A stretch of 64,000 nt of DNA, taken from contig CAWFFV010000045.1 in assembly GCA_963814985.1 (NCBI GenBank), forward strand, positions 1 to 64,000, read 5' to 3'. The stretch comes from CAWFFV01 sp963814985 (GTDB taxonomy: Bacteria; Chloroflexota; Ktedonobacteria; Ktedonobacterales; Ktedonobacteraceae). A model generated the notes under the pieces. The model saw nothing but the letters and a program-made list of their open reading frames with translations. It was not told the origin of the DNA and did not search any database. This document shows, piece by piece, positions 29,092 to 38,216 of the stretch. Made by a program: the position numbers and the translations under genes. How positions within the stretch are numbered: the stretch's first letter is position 1; each line of letters begins with the position of its first letter.

Positions 29092-30075
29092 TTACTGGCT
29101 ATTGCTGCCTAGAGGGTATGTTCCAAGTGGATTATCTGGTTCCAGATATTTTTTAAAGTCAGGTGGCATAATGATTGTTGACGTGGTCAATGCTCGTACA
29201 GGGTACATCAGGATTATAATGTTAAAAGTCGTATCGAAAGCTTCTGCCAAACACTCGTGTTCCAGGCCATTGCGGTCAACAAATGGAATTGCACAGGGTC
29301 GTGTCATCTTATGGCCAATTGGCAACACCGATCCAAGTGCATGATCGAGAGTAATTACGGTCTCTGTAGGGCTTCCGAATTGCTGAACGAATGCCGGAGA
29401 TGGTTCTATACGCCGAACTGTAGCGTAAGCACCAACGCCTTCGGCATACTGAATTGGCTCCAATACGTAAACAAGGCACGCTCTGGCATTTGTGCGGGCA
29501 AACTCGCGTGCAGACGCATAAATCGATGCACCAAATGTCTTAGCCAGTTTAATAGGGGTTTTAATATCAAAGGCACAGCCAGCGGCCAGCTCTTTATATT
29601 TATCTCCCTGGAAAAGTGCGAATCGGGCGAAGTTGTTTGCTTCCCGCTCGAATAGATCAGATGTTTCCGGAGCAAGGGTCTTTTCACAATCTTGGAAAAA
29701 ATGAAATGCCATCTTGTGGGTGGGGATTTCATGATGCCCAGTCTCATGGAGCTTCAAAAAATTCTTTTTGCTCTCCACGACGGTATGGTCAATATGAATA
29801 ACTTGTTCGTCTGAGTCGTACAGCCCCAGCACTTTTGACAAAGCAGCCTTAATGCGATGAGCAGCTTCGGCAGTTTTTCCCCGCACATAGGTAATAATGC
29901 GGGTCGGCTCGAACATGCTGGTTGGAGCCACCCTTAGCTGTGCAGCAGCAACAATATCTTCGATTGGTGTAGGAAAGCGATCCCATGCTGACGCACGGTC
30001 AAGGAGCTTGCGAGCACGCTTCTCAACTGCATAAAGTTCGTCAGGATTAAGGCTGCTATCATCAGGTCTAACCAT
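29092..30075 (-). CDS. ImmA/IrrE-family metallopeptidase, second copy
   Basis: A 327-aa, longer member of the family. The zinc motif is HETGH in FLKLHETGHHEIPTHKMAFH (about residue 111), and the third ligand is probably a Glu of TSDLFEREANNFARF. The extra C-terminal 150 residues form a second domain of unknown role (SIYASAREFARTNARACLVY; RTCAIPFVDRNGLEHECLAE-like), possibly a sensor. It overlaps the XRE gene end by eight bases and is coupled to it. It probably cleaves that XRE protein and so controls the divergent multiubiquitin operon. Confidence 0.85.
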   Translation of the reverse strand: MVRPDDSSLNPDELYAVEKRARKLLDRASAWDRFPTPIEDIVAAAQLRVAPTSMFEPTRIITYVRGKTAEAAHRIKAALSKVLGLYDSDEQVIHIDHTVVESKKNFLKLHETGHHEIPTHKMAFHFFQDCEKTLAPETSDLFEREANNFARFALFQGDKYKELAAGCAFDIKTPIKLAKTFGASIYASAREFARTNARACLVYVLEPIQYAEGVGAYATVRRIEPSPAFVQQFGSPTETVITLDHALGSVLPIGHKMTRPCAIPFVDRNGLEHECLAEAFDTTFNIIILMYPVRALTTSTIIMPPDFKKYLEPDNPLGTYPLGSNSQ

Positions 30076-30457
30076 TAGGTCGCTTTCTGGTACGTATATA
30101 TTTGAGGTAATCGATCAATTCTGCCTCTTCAGCTTCCGTAAGATTATGGTCAGCGAATGTAGCAAGACGTCCGTGCCTTTGATCCTTACTGCGGCTCTTG
30201 GCTGGTGTTATATGGCCTGCCATCTCCATCAGGTGGCCGTAGTCGATTCCATAGACTTCTGAAAGGGCATACAGAATATTCGGTGAAGGCTGCTGAATCT
30301 TGTGATTCTCGATCTGGCTGAGATAAGCGTTTGAAACTTCATTTTCTGTCGCTTCCTCGACTTGGCGAAGAGTCATCCGCCTGTCTGCTCGGATAGAGGC
30401 AAGGTACTGCCCAAGTGTTACCTTTGCTCCGCTATCTTGTTTCGCATCCTTTGACAT
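30068..30457 (-). CDS. XRE-family repressor, second copy
   Basis: A 129-aa protein. Residues 15-80 form an XRE helix-turn-helix (MTLRQVEEATENEVSNAYLS, QIENHKIQQPSPNILYALSE). The basic tail could be the protease-sensitive part. It is divergent from the multiubiquitin operon, with overlapping promoters and a 7-bp inverted repeat in the shared 136-base gap, so I infer it represses both directions. It is different in sequence from the XRE protein at 20013. Confidence 0.88.
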   Translation of the reverse strand: MSKDAKQDSGAKVTLGQYLASIRADRRMTLRQVEEATENEVSNAYLSQIENHKIQQPSPNILYALSEVYGIDYGHLMEMAGHITPAKSRSKDQRHGRLATFADHNLTEAEEAELIDYLKYIRTRKRPNG

Positions 30458-30486
30458 CGCGGCTTCCTCCCATGTAACTTTATTAT

Positions 30487-30562
30487 ATTATAGATTATTT
30501 TGCTTGGCAAAGCAAGCACGCTCTGGATTTGCTTGCTATTCTTAGCACGCTTGTGATATAAT
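30487..30562. promoter_or_regulatory. Divergent promoters with shared inverted repeat
   Basis: Rightward: TTGCTA (30533-30538), 18-base gap, TATAAT (30557-30562), followed by AAAGGAG before ATG 30594. Leftward: TTGCTT (complement of 30510-30515), 17-base gap, TATAAT (complement of 30487-30492). The repeat AGCAAGC (30511-30517)/GCTTGCT (30531-30537) touches the -35 elements of both, and other AAGCA/TGCTT halves lie around it, so one repressor could shut off both promoters. Confidence 0.7.
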
Positions 30563-30593
30563 GCATTAACACTAATTCAAAGGAGTTTTTGTA

Positions 30594-31163
30594 ATGTCAT
30601 TTGAAAATAGCGATATCGAAAAGAAGAATACACAGACACCAGTGGAGTCACTGCGGACAGAAGGGAAAGAAGCCTCAGGTGTTGTAATTGACATCTTTGA
30701 GCTTGCAGAACGGGGTGAAGGTGTTCCTCACGCCAGCGAGTACCTGGTTCACATTGACGGTGAAAAAGTCACAGTCGATACGCCATGCCCAACAGGTGAA
30801 TTGCTTCTCAGCAAGGTCGGAAAACGGCCATGTGCCTTCGAGCTTATTGAGGAATTTGTGCATCACGAGAACTGTGTCGTTGAGCCAGACGAAGCGGTCA
30901 ACTTGCGTAAACATGGCCTCAAGGAATTCATTACCGCCCATAAGGAAATCGTAACCATCTCCATCAACGACGATCCTTATCAAATCGAACGTGGTGAGCG
31001 CACTGTGGCAAAAATCCTCTCAAAGGTCGGCCAGACACCAGAGGGATACATCCTGCTGGAAGAGAAGGATGGCCCCCCCATGCCATTGCCTCCTAATCTT
31101 CCTGTCACTATCTGCGGCTGCGAAATTTTCCACTCGCAGGTACAGTCAGGGGGGTCATCCTAG
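30594..31163 (+). CDS. Multiubiquitin-type protein (two ubiquitin-like domains)
   Basis: A 189-aa protein with two beta-grasp repeats: residues about 32-110 (YLVHIDGEKVTVDTPCPTGE, KVGKRPCAFELIEEF) and 120-180 (EIVTISINDDPYQIERGERT, KVGQTPEGYILLEEKDG). It ends in SGGSS: a di-glycine with two extra residues, as if a JAB protease trims it before E1 activation. AAAGGAG precedes ATG 30594 by eight bases. It heads an operon with an E2-like, a JAB and an E1 gene. Multiubiquitin proteins are known from bacterial conjugation operons; the target here is unknown. Confidence 0.85.
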   Translation: MSFENSDIEKKNTQTPVESLRTEGKEASGVVIDIFELAERGEGVPHASEYLVHIDGEKVTVDTPCPTGELLLSKVGKRPCAFELIEEFVHHENCVVEPDEAVNLRKHGLKEFITAHKEIVTISINDDPYQIERGERTVAKILSKVGQTPEGYILLEEKDGPPMPLPPNLPVTICGCEIFHSQVQSGGSS

Positions 31164-31165
31164 TC

Positions 31166-31516
31166 ATGGCGTATCCAAAAGAAGAGACTGAGGAACTCAA
31201 GCGTTACTGCAGCAAACTGAGTTTACTCTTAGAGGTTGGCGTAAGCTTCCTGTATATGGAGGGGCTTCGCCTTCCATCTGGATGCGAGCCCTCTGTTTGT
31301 GACGGACTGCTCTGCCCGGTGTCGAAAGATGGCTATCCTTCACGACTCTACTTATCTACACAGGTTAAATCCCCATACAGCCGGAACTGGAATGTAAGTA
31401 ACGTCCGAATTGGAGAAAAAAACTGGTTTGCGTTCTCGTGGAAGGTAGAGCTTACAAACCCAACTCTGGCTCAGTTATTGGTTGCTCACCTAACAGGGTT
31501 CACGAAGGAAAAATGA
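31166..31516 (+). CDS. E2-like (prokaryotic E2 family) protein
   Basis: A 116-aa protein. LRLPSGCEPSVCDGLLCPVS and KDGYPSRLYLSTQV resemble the E2-like family E of bacterial ubiquitin-like operons; the candidate acceptor Cys are in this segment, and WFAFSWKVELTN forms a later strand. It starts two bases after the multiubiquitin stop and ends with an ATGA overlap with the JAB gene. The assignment rests on this text and on the operon. Without a structure the catalytic Cys is not certain. Confidence 0.7.
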   Translation: MAYPKEETEELKRYCSKLSLLLEVGVSFLYMEGLRLPSGCEPSVCDGLLCPVSKDGYPSRLYLSTQVKSPYSRNWNVSNVRIGEKNWFAFSWKVELTNPTLAQLLVAHLTGFTKEK

Positions 31517-32028
31517 AAACAGAAATCAAGTTTACTGGCGAACTATATGCCGAAATTATCCGTGATTTGACGAGACCGCACCCTTTCGCTGCGGAGCGCA
31601 TCGGGTTTGTATTCGGGCGCATGGGGTCACTTGGGCAACTGATACTGCTTAACCGCTATCATTCGATACCAGACGAGCAGTACGTAAATGATCCAACAGT
31701 TGGAGCGCGTATTGGAAGAGAAGCCATGACATGGGCAATGCAGGCTGTGTATCAAAGTCGTCCGGCTCGTGAAGGCATTTTTCATATCCACCTGCATGGA
31801 CACAAAGGAGAAACACGGATGAGTAGAGTGGATAGTCACGAGATTCCAAAGCTGCTGCCTGGATTTCAGTCGATGGGCCGCGATGCCGCTCACGGCATCA
31901 TTATCCTCAGCTTGGATCACGGATCAGGCTGGATTTGGCACCCTGGGAATAAGGAACCTCTCCATACGGATAGCGTCAATATCATAGGTGTTCCCATCGG
32001 GGTATTCGAGCAGGAAGGAAAAAGATGA
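31513..32028 (+). CDS. JAB/MPN metalloprotease (deubiquitinase-like)
   Basis: A 171-aa JAB-domain protein. The metal motif HxH then S-x2-D is seen in FHIHLHGHKGETRMSRVDSH (about residues 95-115), with the upstream Glu in AERIGFVFGR. It would cut the C-terminal SS from the multiubiquitin protein or remove it from targets. ATG 31513 overlaps the E2 stop (ATGA), and its own stop overlaps the E1 start (ATGA at 32025-32028), so the four genes are tightly coupled. Confidence 0.87.
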   Translation: MKTEIKFTGELYAEIIRDLTRPHPFAAERIGFVFGRMGSLGQLILLNRYHSIPDEQYVNDPTVGARIGREAMTWAMQAVYQSRPAREGIFHIHLHGHKGETRMSRVDSHEIPKLLPGFQSMGRDAAHGIIILSLDHGSGWIWHPGNKEPLHTDSVNIIGVPIGVFEQEGKR

Positions 32029-32828
32029 GTACGAATCGGTATTCGCGCCAGTCATTTCTGGGGTCTTCCGCCGAAACCATGGTTTCCCGATGCACCATTG
32101 GCATCGCGGGTCTGGGTGGCGGAGGATCGCATATTGTCCAGCAGCTTGCACATATCGGCTTTCAACGTTTCGTCCTCTATGACGATGATGTAGTCCAGGA
32201 ATCAAATCTTAATCGCTTAATCGGAGCTACTTCCGCCGATGTACTCGCTGAGACGCCTAAGCTCCATCTCGCCAAAATGATGATTTACGGTCTTCAGCCG
32301 AAAGCAAGCGTCAGGGGTTTCGCCTGCAAATGGCAGGAAAAGCCAGAGCCACTTCGCGAATGTCAGATCGTATTTGGGTGTGTGGACAGTTACAAAGGCC
32401 GTGAAGAACTCGAAATCGCGTGCAGGCGCTACCTTATGCATTATATCGATATCGGAATGGACGTCCATGGAGATGTAAATCCAGTAATAGGGGGCCAGGT
32501 GATATTGTCCTCACCCGGAGGCCCGTGCATGAGATGCATGGGCTTTCTAACGGACGGCAAGCTCGCCCAGGAAGCAGCTCTGTACGGCAGTGCTGGTCAC
32601 CGTCCACAGGTAGTGTGGCCAAACGGCGTTTTGGCATCTACTGCCGTGGGACTAGCTGTTGACCTTGTCACAAACTGGACACAGCAGGGGCGCTCTCACG
32701 TTTACCTCGTTTACAATGGGAATGAGGCAACGGTAAAGGAAAGCATTACACTTCGGAATATAAGAATTGGCACATGTTCCCACTTCTCAGCCAGCGACGT
32801 TGGAGATCCCATTCTAGGAGAATTATAG
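32025..32828 (+). CDS. E1-like ThiF-family enzyme
   Basis: A 267-aa ThiF/E1 protein. The nucleotide-binding Rossmann motif is IGIAGLGGGGSHIVQQLAHI; the adenylation residues are in DDDVVQESNLNRLIGA; a single CxxC (GPCMRCMGF) could hold zinc with a further ligand. It would activate the C-terminal glycine of the trimmed ubiquitin-like protein as adenylate. No second catalytic Cys domain is obvious, so it is of minimal E1 type. End of the operon. Confidence 0.88.
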   Translation: MSTNRYSRQSFLGSSAETMVSRCTIGIAGLGGGGSHIVQQLAHIGFQRFVLYDDDVVQESNLNRLIGATSADVLAETPKLHLAKMMIYGLQPKASVRGFACKWQEKPEPLRECQIVFGCVDSYKGREELEIACRRYLMHYIDIGMDVHGDVNPVIGGQVILSSPGGPCMRCMGFLTDGKLAQEAALYGSAGHRPQVVWPNGVLASTAVGLAVDLVTNWTQQGRSHVYLVYNGNEATVKESITLRNIRIGTCSHFSASDVGDPILGEL

Positions 32829-32956
32829 TGGTAGTATTCCATAAAAGGCATTTTCAGAGGAATATCAAAATGATTTTGGAATCGCATAGTTATTTCTTCG
32901 GCACTGTGTAATTTTTGTACAAGCTTATCACTCACCGTGTGAGACAGAGGGCGTAG

Positions 32957-33253
32957 ATGTTTGCTAATACGATCCGAGAGTTGAAAAAGATCGAGCGGAA
33001 CAGAGGCAAGTTTTCCATTCCTGTTGATAATGAAGGCTACTTTGACCGCCGTTGCCCTTCTGAGGCTCACCAGGCAGACTTTGAGGTTCTAATAGAGGAC
33101 TGGAAGCATAAGGTTGGTGACACTCAAGTGTTCTGTCCGGTATGCCGCGAGGAGGCGAAATCAGCCATGTGGAACACTTCGGAGCAGTGTGAGTATATCC
33201 GCCAGACGGGAATCAACCACATCCGAGGTATAATCGGCCAAGCGCTTTCTTAG
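32957..33253 (+). CDS. Truncated Zn-finger-like protein
   Basis: A 98-aa protein MFANTIRELKKIERNRGKFS with CPSEAHQADF and FCPVCREEAKSAMW, a Cys-pair likely binding zinc. The text reads like the N-terminal part of a longer family of small DNA-associated proteins, ending abruptly at a stop. It sits just before a 27-bp inverted repeat, so an insertion or deletion probably cut it. Function unknown. Confidence 0.5.
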   Translation: MFANTIRELKKIERNRGKFSIPVDNEGYFDRRCPSEAHQADFEVLIEDWKHKVGDTQVFCPVCREEAKSAMWNTSEQCEYIRQTGINHIRGIIGQALS

Positions 33254-33368
33254 GATGCGCAAGATTTCAATCGTCGGCAACGCCCCGGCTTTATTAATAT
33301 ATCCATGTCCTACAAGCCAGGCACTCCGACGCTGATTATTCCCATCAGTGCTGCCTCAACTCTTCGGG

Positions 33369-33483
33369 GTAGTGGGTTAGATGGGAAGGATGGTCTGGCA
33401 AAATGAAAGCGTCATTGAACGCTTCAGAAGAAGAGATCATCATGGGAACAATCATCGACCATCCTTCCCATCTAACCCACTAC
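33369..33483. repeat. 27-bp perfect inverted repeat
   Basis: The arm at 33369-33395 (begins GTAGTGGGTTAGATGG) is the exact reverse complement of 33457-33483 (ends CATCTAACCCACTAC), with a 61-base spacer. Inside the spacer AAGCGT and ACGCTT form a further small palindrome around CATTGA. It lies between the converging truncated gene and helicase gene, so it might end transcription on both strands or be a small non-autonomous element. Confidence 0.75.
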
Positions 33484-33516
33484 CGACCCACTCTTTATTT
33501 GCTCAATCGCTCACTG

Positions 33517-36073
33517 TTACACCAACACATGCTTCTTCTGGCATGCCAGTTCCATCATCTGGGGAAGCAGATGAGATGATGGCTCATGCTGGATGTAGTC
33601 CATGTTGGCAATAATCAGCAATTTATGCCTGGCACGCGTGACTGCGACATTGAGCAGATGCATCGCTTCAGATTCCCAGCCACCTCGAAGAAACGGAGCT
33701 ATCGCAACACCTGGAGATTCTGTCGTGTCGAAAATCAGTGCATCGAACTCCAATCCTTGAAAGGCATGAACTGTCCCTACCCTGCAATATTCACCTAAAT
33801 CTGTCCCTCTTGATCCTTTCCGCGAATCAGATCTCGCTGCGCAGCGTATGGCGTCACAATGCCAATGCACTCAGCATGTTTGTTGGGGAAATCGGTAAGC
33901 ACCTGCTTCGCCAGTTTGATCGCAACCTCAGCATGATATTCATTCAAACGGGACCGACCACTTTCTGGCTTTTGTGCCCGCGCCCGCTTAGAGCTACCAG
34001 TATCGTAGAGCACAACGGCATGTTCGGGTTCCGGTCCAAATTTAGGTCTGGCCGCCTTCGGGTTGCGATCCTTGAGGAGTCCTCTATAGACTGGTCCACG
34101 CACCAGATCACAGATGTCTGAATGCATGCGACCCTGATACGGCAAAAGCACACTATGGTGTGATCCCTGTTCAGCCTGATCGAGTGTATAGCCACCATGT
34201 GTAAACACATCACGGCCAAGCCAGTGTTTGACGAGATTATCCTTGAACTTGCAGACGGGTGCAAGCTGAAGCGGATCGCCGACGACAATCACATGTGACC
34301 TTGCTCGATTGGCAGCCACGAGTACCGCAGGAGGTGGGGCCATCGATCCCTCATCGACGATCACGACATCCCATTCCTGATTGAGCAAGACCGGATTCAC
34401 ATAAAAGCTCGTGAGTGTCGTACCGACGATCTGCGCTGACTCCACAACCTTGCGTGCAGCCTCACGCTTGGCGTCAACCACTTGCTGATCAAGGTGTGCC
34501 AGTGTGTCTTCGATCAAACCAACTTCCCGCCTTCTCTTCTCAATCGCCTGCTTCAGTTCGACTATCCGAGAATTGCCCATCAGCAGTTCACTATCGAGAT
34601 CAGCCAGTTCTTTGAGAAATACGGCTTTCTCTCGCTCATCGTTCGCTATCCGTGCATCACGCTGCTCAGTCCAGTAGGTGATTGCAAATTCCAGCTCCTT
34701 GTGCCGTTGCTCTTCCTGTTCATAGGCATGTTTGGCCTCGGTCAGGCTCTGTTGAATTGAAGCTATTTGCTCAGCAAGTACATTCAGCGGCTCTGTGAGC
34801 ACCTGAAGCCTGGCATCCAGATCCTTTTCCCATTCTCTCTCAAAGAGCTGGGCCGGGAAGCGATAACACTCTTATATTTACGCAACCGTTCCAATTTCTT
34901 GCATTCGGCCTGGTACGGTTTTAACTGACGCTGATAGTCCCGTTGCAACAGTTGAAGTCTGGTAGCACCCGCCCGCCAGCTTGCCAATGCCTGGCTCATA
35001 CATTGTTTTACTTGCTCGCCCTTTTCCAACAGCGGAATTAATTGTTCCATCATTGGAGCCAGACGGCGGTGCTCATCGACCTCCAGTGTTTCCAGGTCAG
35101 TGACAACCCGATTGCGTTGCTGCGAAAGAGTTACTTTCCGTTGCTGCCATGCTCTCTCTCGCTCAGGCAACTCCTCTTGATCCTTAGCAATCTGGTCAAG
35201 CACTTCCTCATGCCGATGCTCCAGGCGTGCGATTTCTTCACACGGGTGTTGAATGTAGTCAGCGACGATCAATGGCATCGTCACATTGCGGTAAGGATCA
35301 GTCTCCAGTTCAGCCAGATGAGGATCGCCGTAACGAACAACGCACTGGTCATCCAGCCAATGTTCCAGACCATGCTTGCGCATGAAGCCCGTCAAACGAA
35401 TGATCGCATTATCAATCGCGATGTTCGTGTGCGAGGTAATCAACACACGGCTCTTATAGAGCAAGGCATGGAGCATTGCGATAGCTGCCAGCACATCAGT
35501 CTTGCCAGTGCCTGGAGGTCCAAGGATCATGAGTAGTTCACTCCCTAGCGCTCGCTGGATCGCCAGGCGCTGTGCGTTATCCGGAGTGAAGACATCGGCA
35601 ATCGTTTCGACCAGATGAGGTGCAGCAACCACATCTGGGCAATCCAGGTATCCAAAGAGCTTGAGTCCGAGCTGGGCAGAGGAAGCCAGAGAATTGAGCG
35701 CATCTTTCATCTTGCGCAGAAGAAATGCGCGATCTACGGCAAGCTGCGCAGATGCAAGTGTCCTTTCTGGCAAACGCTGGACAACCGTGATCGTAACCGT
35801 CAGATCCTTCGTACAAGAAAGCTCGACAGGCAGCGGGTGAACAAAATCTGAACTGCTCAACTGCAAGTCCGTACCATCAGGCAGTTCCCATGAGGACTCT
35901 TCGACAAGCGAGAAGGCATAACGATAGCAACGATGCTGTTCGTAGACCAACTGCCCATCGGCGATGGCATATCGCTTGCTCCCCCGAGAGAGGGCAATCG
36001 CTTTCTCCAGTGCTGCCTCGATACCCGGACGAGGATCATAGCATGATTGAAATGACTTTGATATCCCAGTCAT
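33517..36073 (-). pseudogene. Superfamily 1 (DNA2/UPF1-like) helicase, frameshifted
   Basis: From ATG 36073 (MTGISKSFQSCYDPRPG, AAGGA site) the frame to 34784 has Walker A in LMILGPPGTGKTDVLAAIAM and motif Ia in VLITSHTNIAIDNAI. A break at about 34790-34850 leads to the next frame (to 33795) with a coiled coil, Walker B VVIVDEGSMAPPPAVLV and motif III VIVVGDPLQLAPVC. A second break near 33800 gives the last frame to 33517 with VGTVHAFQGLEFDALIFDTT and HLLNVAVTRARHKLLIIANM (motifs V-VI). All helicase motifs are present, so the gene is only two indels from a protein of about 850 aa. DNA2-like helicases often occur in phage defence loci. Confidence 0.87.
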
Positions 36074-36423
36074 AAGGAGATTCCTTCTCAAGAGGCGGAT
36101 ATTGGGAGCAATACCCATCATAAAGTAACAACAGGAAACCCAACACACCGAAGAAGTGTATTCAGTTCGTTGGGTTTCAATACGACAATATCAGGGAAAG
36201 TTTGGCGCGGGACTCACCCAAGCGTTGCGCGACCGGAATAACGGATGTGAAGGCTCTTGTGAAGTGCTCTCACGGTTTCTGTAGCGCTGTTTACAGGCAC
36301 ATCTCGCGTCACATAAGTTTTTCTTCACTCACACGGCTCTACATGCTGCTCTGTACCACACTCAGGTTGGTCCTGCGCAAAGCGTTCCCTAAAATCGCAT
36401 ATAAGGATGCCATTACATCGAAT
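36074..36423. other. Intergenic between helicase and integrase
   Basis: About 350 bases with no supported gene. It holds the helicase promoter region and an 'ACAACAGGAAACCC' stretch; no clear attachment site is visible. Confidence 0.4.
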
Positions 36424-37326
36424 CTAGCGAATGTAGTGATGTAGTATTACCTCAATACGATTGTGTCCGAGAGCCAGTGTCACCTGTTTAGCTGCATTAC
36501 GATCATAATCTTTGCGCTTAAGTCGTCCTTCCACTGGTGGCAAATCGCGACCAGATGCGTGATAGAGGTAAAGTGCCTGAGCAAATTCCCGACGATAACT
36601 ATGCACATCGAGATGTTTGGGAATACGCGGAAAGACGATATCATCGTCGGCGAGGCTCTCTTTCGCTGTGAGCACAGCCTGTTCATGCCCGGCCAGCACC
36701 GGCACTGTTCGCATTTTGCCACCTTTCCCATTCCAAACTTTCACCACTGTTTGACTGTAATACAAAGACCCTGAATCTGGCTCGTGTTCAAGGATATCGC
36801 CTGCACGTAACATTTTGAGTTCATCGCGACGCAGGCCCGTCGCCTTGAGAAAGTTTATCAGCTTCGGCCAATTCTCTGGATTGAAATGCCTATCATGTGC
36901 TTTCTCCCCTCGTGATCGGGTGATGGCTGATCTGGCGCGTTTAGGAAGCTGGATCTCCTCCATCAGCGTGCGGTCGCCGAAAACCATGCGTAGCGCGGCA
37001 CGAATCACTCGCAGGGTATAGGGACTCTTCCCTTCATCCAGCCTGGCCTGGAGAAATTCAGCCGAGAGGTCGCGAATACGCTCATCAAGATCCTCGATCC
37101 GCTTGATCCCATAGGTATCTCGGACCCAGTTCACGAAGTTGAGCGCATGTTCCTGATAGACTGATCTGGTCTTATAGGAGTGGATCTTGCCTGTCGTAAA
37201 TGCCCAGGTACTCTGATGCGCCGTATGTGCAATCTCTTTGGCTCTGCCGCGACTCTGGTCCAGCGCCATACAGGCATCCAGCCGATCCATTACCTCTTTG
37301 ATAAGGCTTTTGCGATGTGTTGCCAA
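36424..37326 (-). CDS. Tyrosine recombinase/integrase
   Basis: A 300-aa phage-integrase-type recombinase. The catalytic domain shows the first Arg in LKATGLRRDELKMLRAGDIL, the H-x2-R box in LDVHSYRREFAQ, and the C-terminal GH and Tyr in TLALGHNRIEVILHHYIR. The N-terminal part (RSVYQEHALNFVNWVRDTYG) is the SAM-like core-binding domain. The start is TTG 37326 (MATHRKSLIKEV) with a GGGGAGA site. It is the likely integrase of the neighbouring mobile segment. A remnant of its start region lies at 42176. Confidence 0.9.
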   Translation of the reverse strand: MATHRKSLIKEVMDRLDACMALDQSRGRAKEIAHTAHQSTWAFTTGKIHSYKTRSVYQEHALNFVNWVRDTYGIKRIEDLDERIRDLSAEFLQARLDEGKSPYTLRVIRAALRMVFGDRTLMEEIQLPKRARSAITRSRGEKAHDRHFNPENWPKLINFLKATGLRRDELKMLRAGDILEHEPDSGSLYYSQTVVKVWNGKGGKMRTVPVLAGHEQAVLTAKESLADDDIVFPRIPKHLDVHSYRREFAQALYLYHASGRDLPPVEGRLKRKDYDRNAAKQVTLALGHNRIEVILHHYIR

Positions 37327-37690
37327 TGTGCGTCTCCCCTTTCCGTAAGGTGTTCATTGTCGATTCTCTGTACTCCGAAGACAACAGTTATGGTTCAGTC
37401 CTTGCGTCATGCAGCGTTGGCAGAACCAACGTGGCGCATACACGGCCATACGCTCCTCACCTTTTTTGTCTTTATCTTCCTAGGAGAAACTCGCAAGCTC
37501 GTAGCTTCACAGAAAGGACTTGAAAGGTGTATCTGACCTTTTGTGTATGCATCACGTGCTCAGACGCATATGCATTTTCTGTCACTCCAAGTCTACCCAA
37601 CGGAGACGGGTTGGAACCTGACAACGACCGGGAAGGAAAACTGAAAAAGGGTCATCTGACATGGTCTCCGGCGGATTGGCGGGCAGATGA
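37200..37690. repeat. Integrase-linked segment, copy A
   Basis: The integrase 5-prime part and its upstream DNA (GGTTCAGTCCTTGCGTCATG at 37391, CCAACGTGGCGCATAC, CTTTTTTGTCTTT, GAAAGGTGTATCTGACCTTT, GACCGGGAAGGAAAACTGAA) recur in diverged form at 42150-43150. The two copies flank the TIR-NB-ARC-WD40 gene in the same orientation. Confidence 0.7.
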
Positions 37691-38216
37691 AAAGACATGA
37701 GAGCTGTTTATAGCAAATAAGACATTGAAGAAGAACAAAGAGAAGAGCTGAAGATCAGACATAATAAGATGTGCTATAATTTGTGTACCTTACCTCAAGA
37801 AGCAGGAGTACTGGACATCTCTTGTCAAGAGATAGACAGACAATATTGCGTCTCATACCATAATAATGCAAAAGGAACACTCATGCAGACATGCTCCAGA
37901 GGTTTTTTCTGAGCTAGCACAAAGCTGGATTGATTGGGCAATCTATTCAAGCTCTGGAGTAGATGATCAATTGGTACCAATCGAGCGAGAAGAAGCGCGG
38001 TGGAATTGTCCGTGGCCCCTATCGGGAAGATGAACGAGACTCCATTATGCGCCTAGTTGGGCATGTGGTAATGATAAGTATCGAGACAATGAAGGCAGGA
38101 GCTGGCTACGCAAGGTGACACAGGAAGAGGGGTCGGATGAGATGGGAGAGGGATCTCGTGCTTCGTGACCAGCGGATGAATAGCCAACAGGATGTGATAG
38201 CAGAGAAAGTATTGCG
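37691..38216. other. Intergenic upstream of TIR gene
   Basis: About 525 bases with no clear gene. A short plus-strand open stretch near 37960-38115 (MINWYQSSEKKRGGIVRGPY) looks like a remnant without a recognised family. A promoter-like TATAAT occurs near 37775 (GCTATAATTTGTG). Confidence 0.4.
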
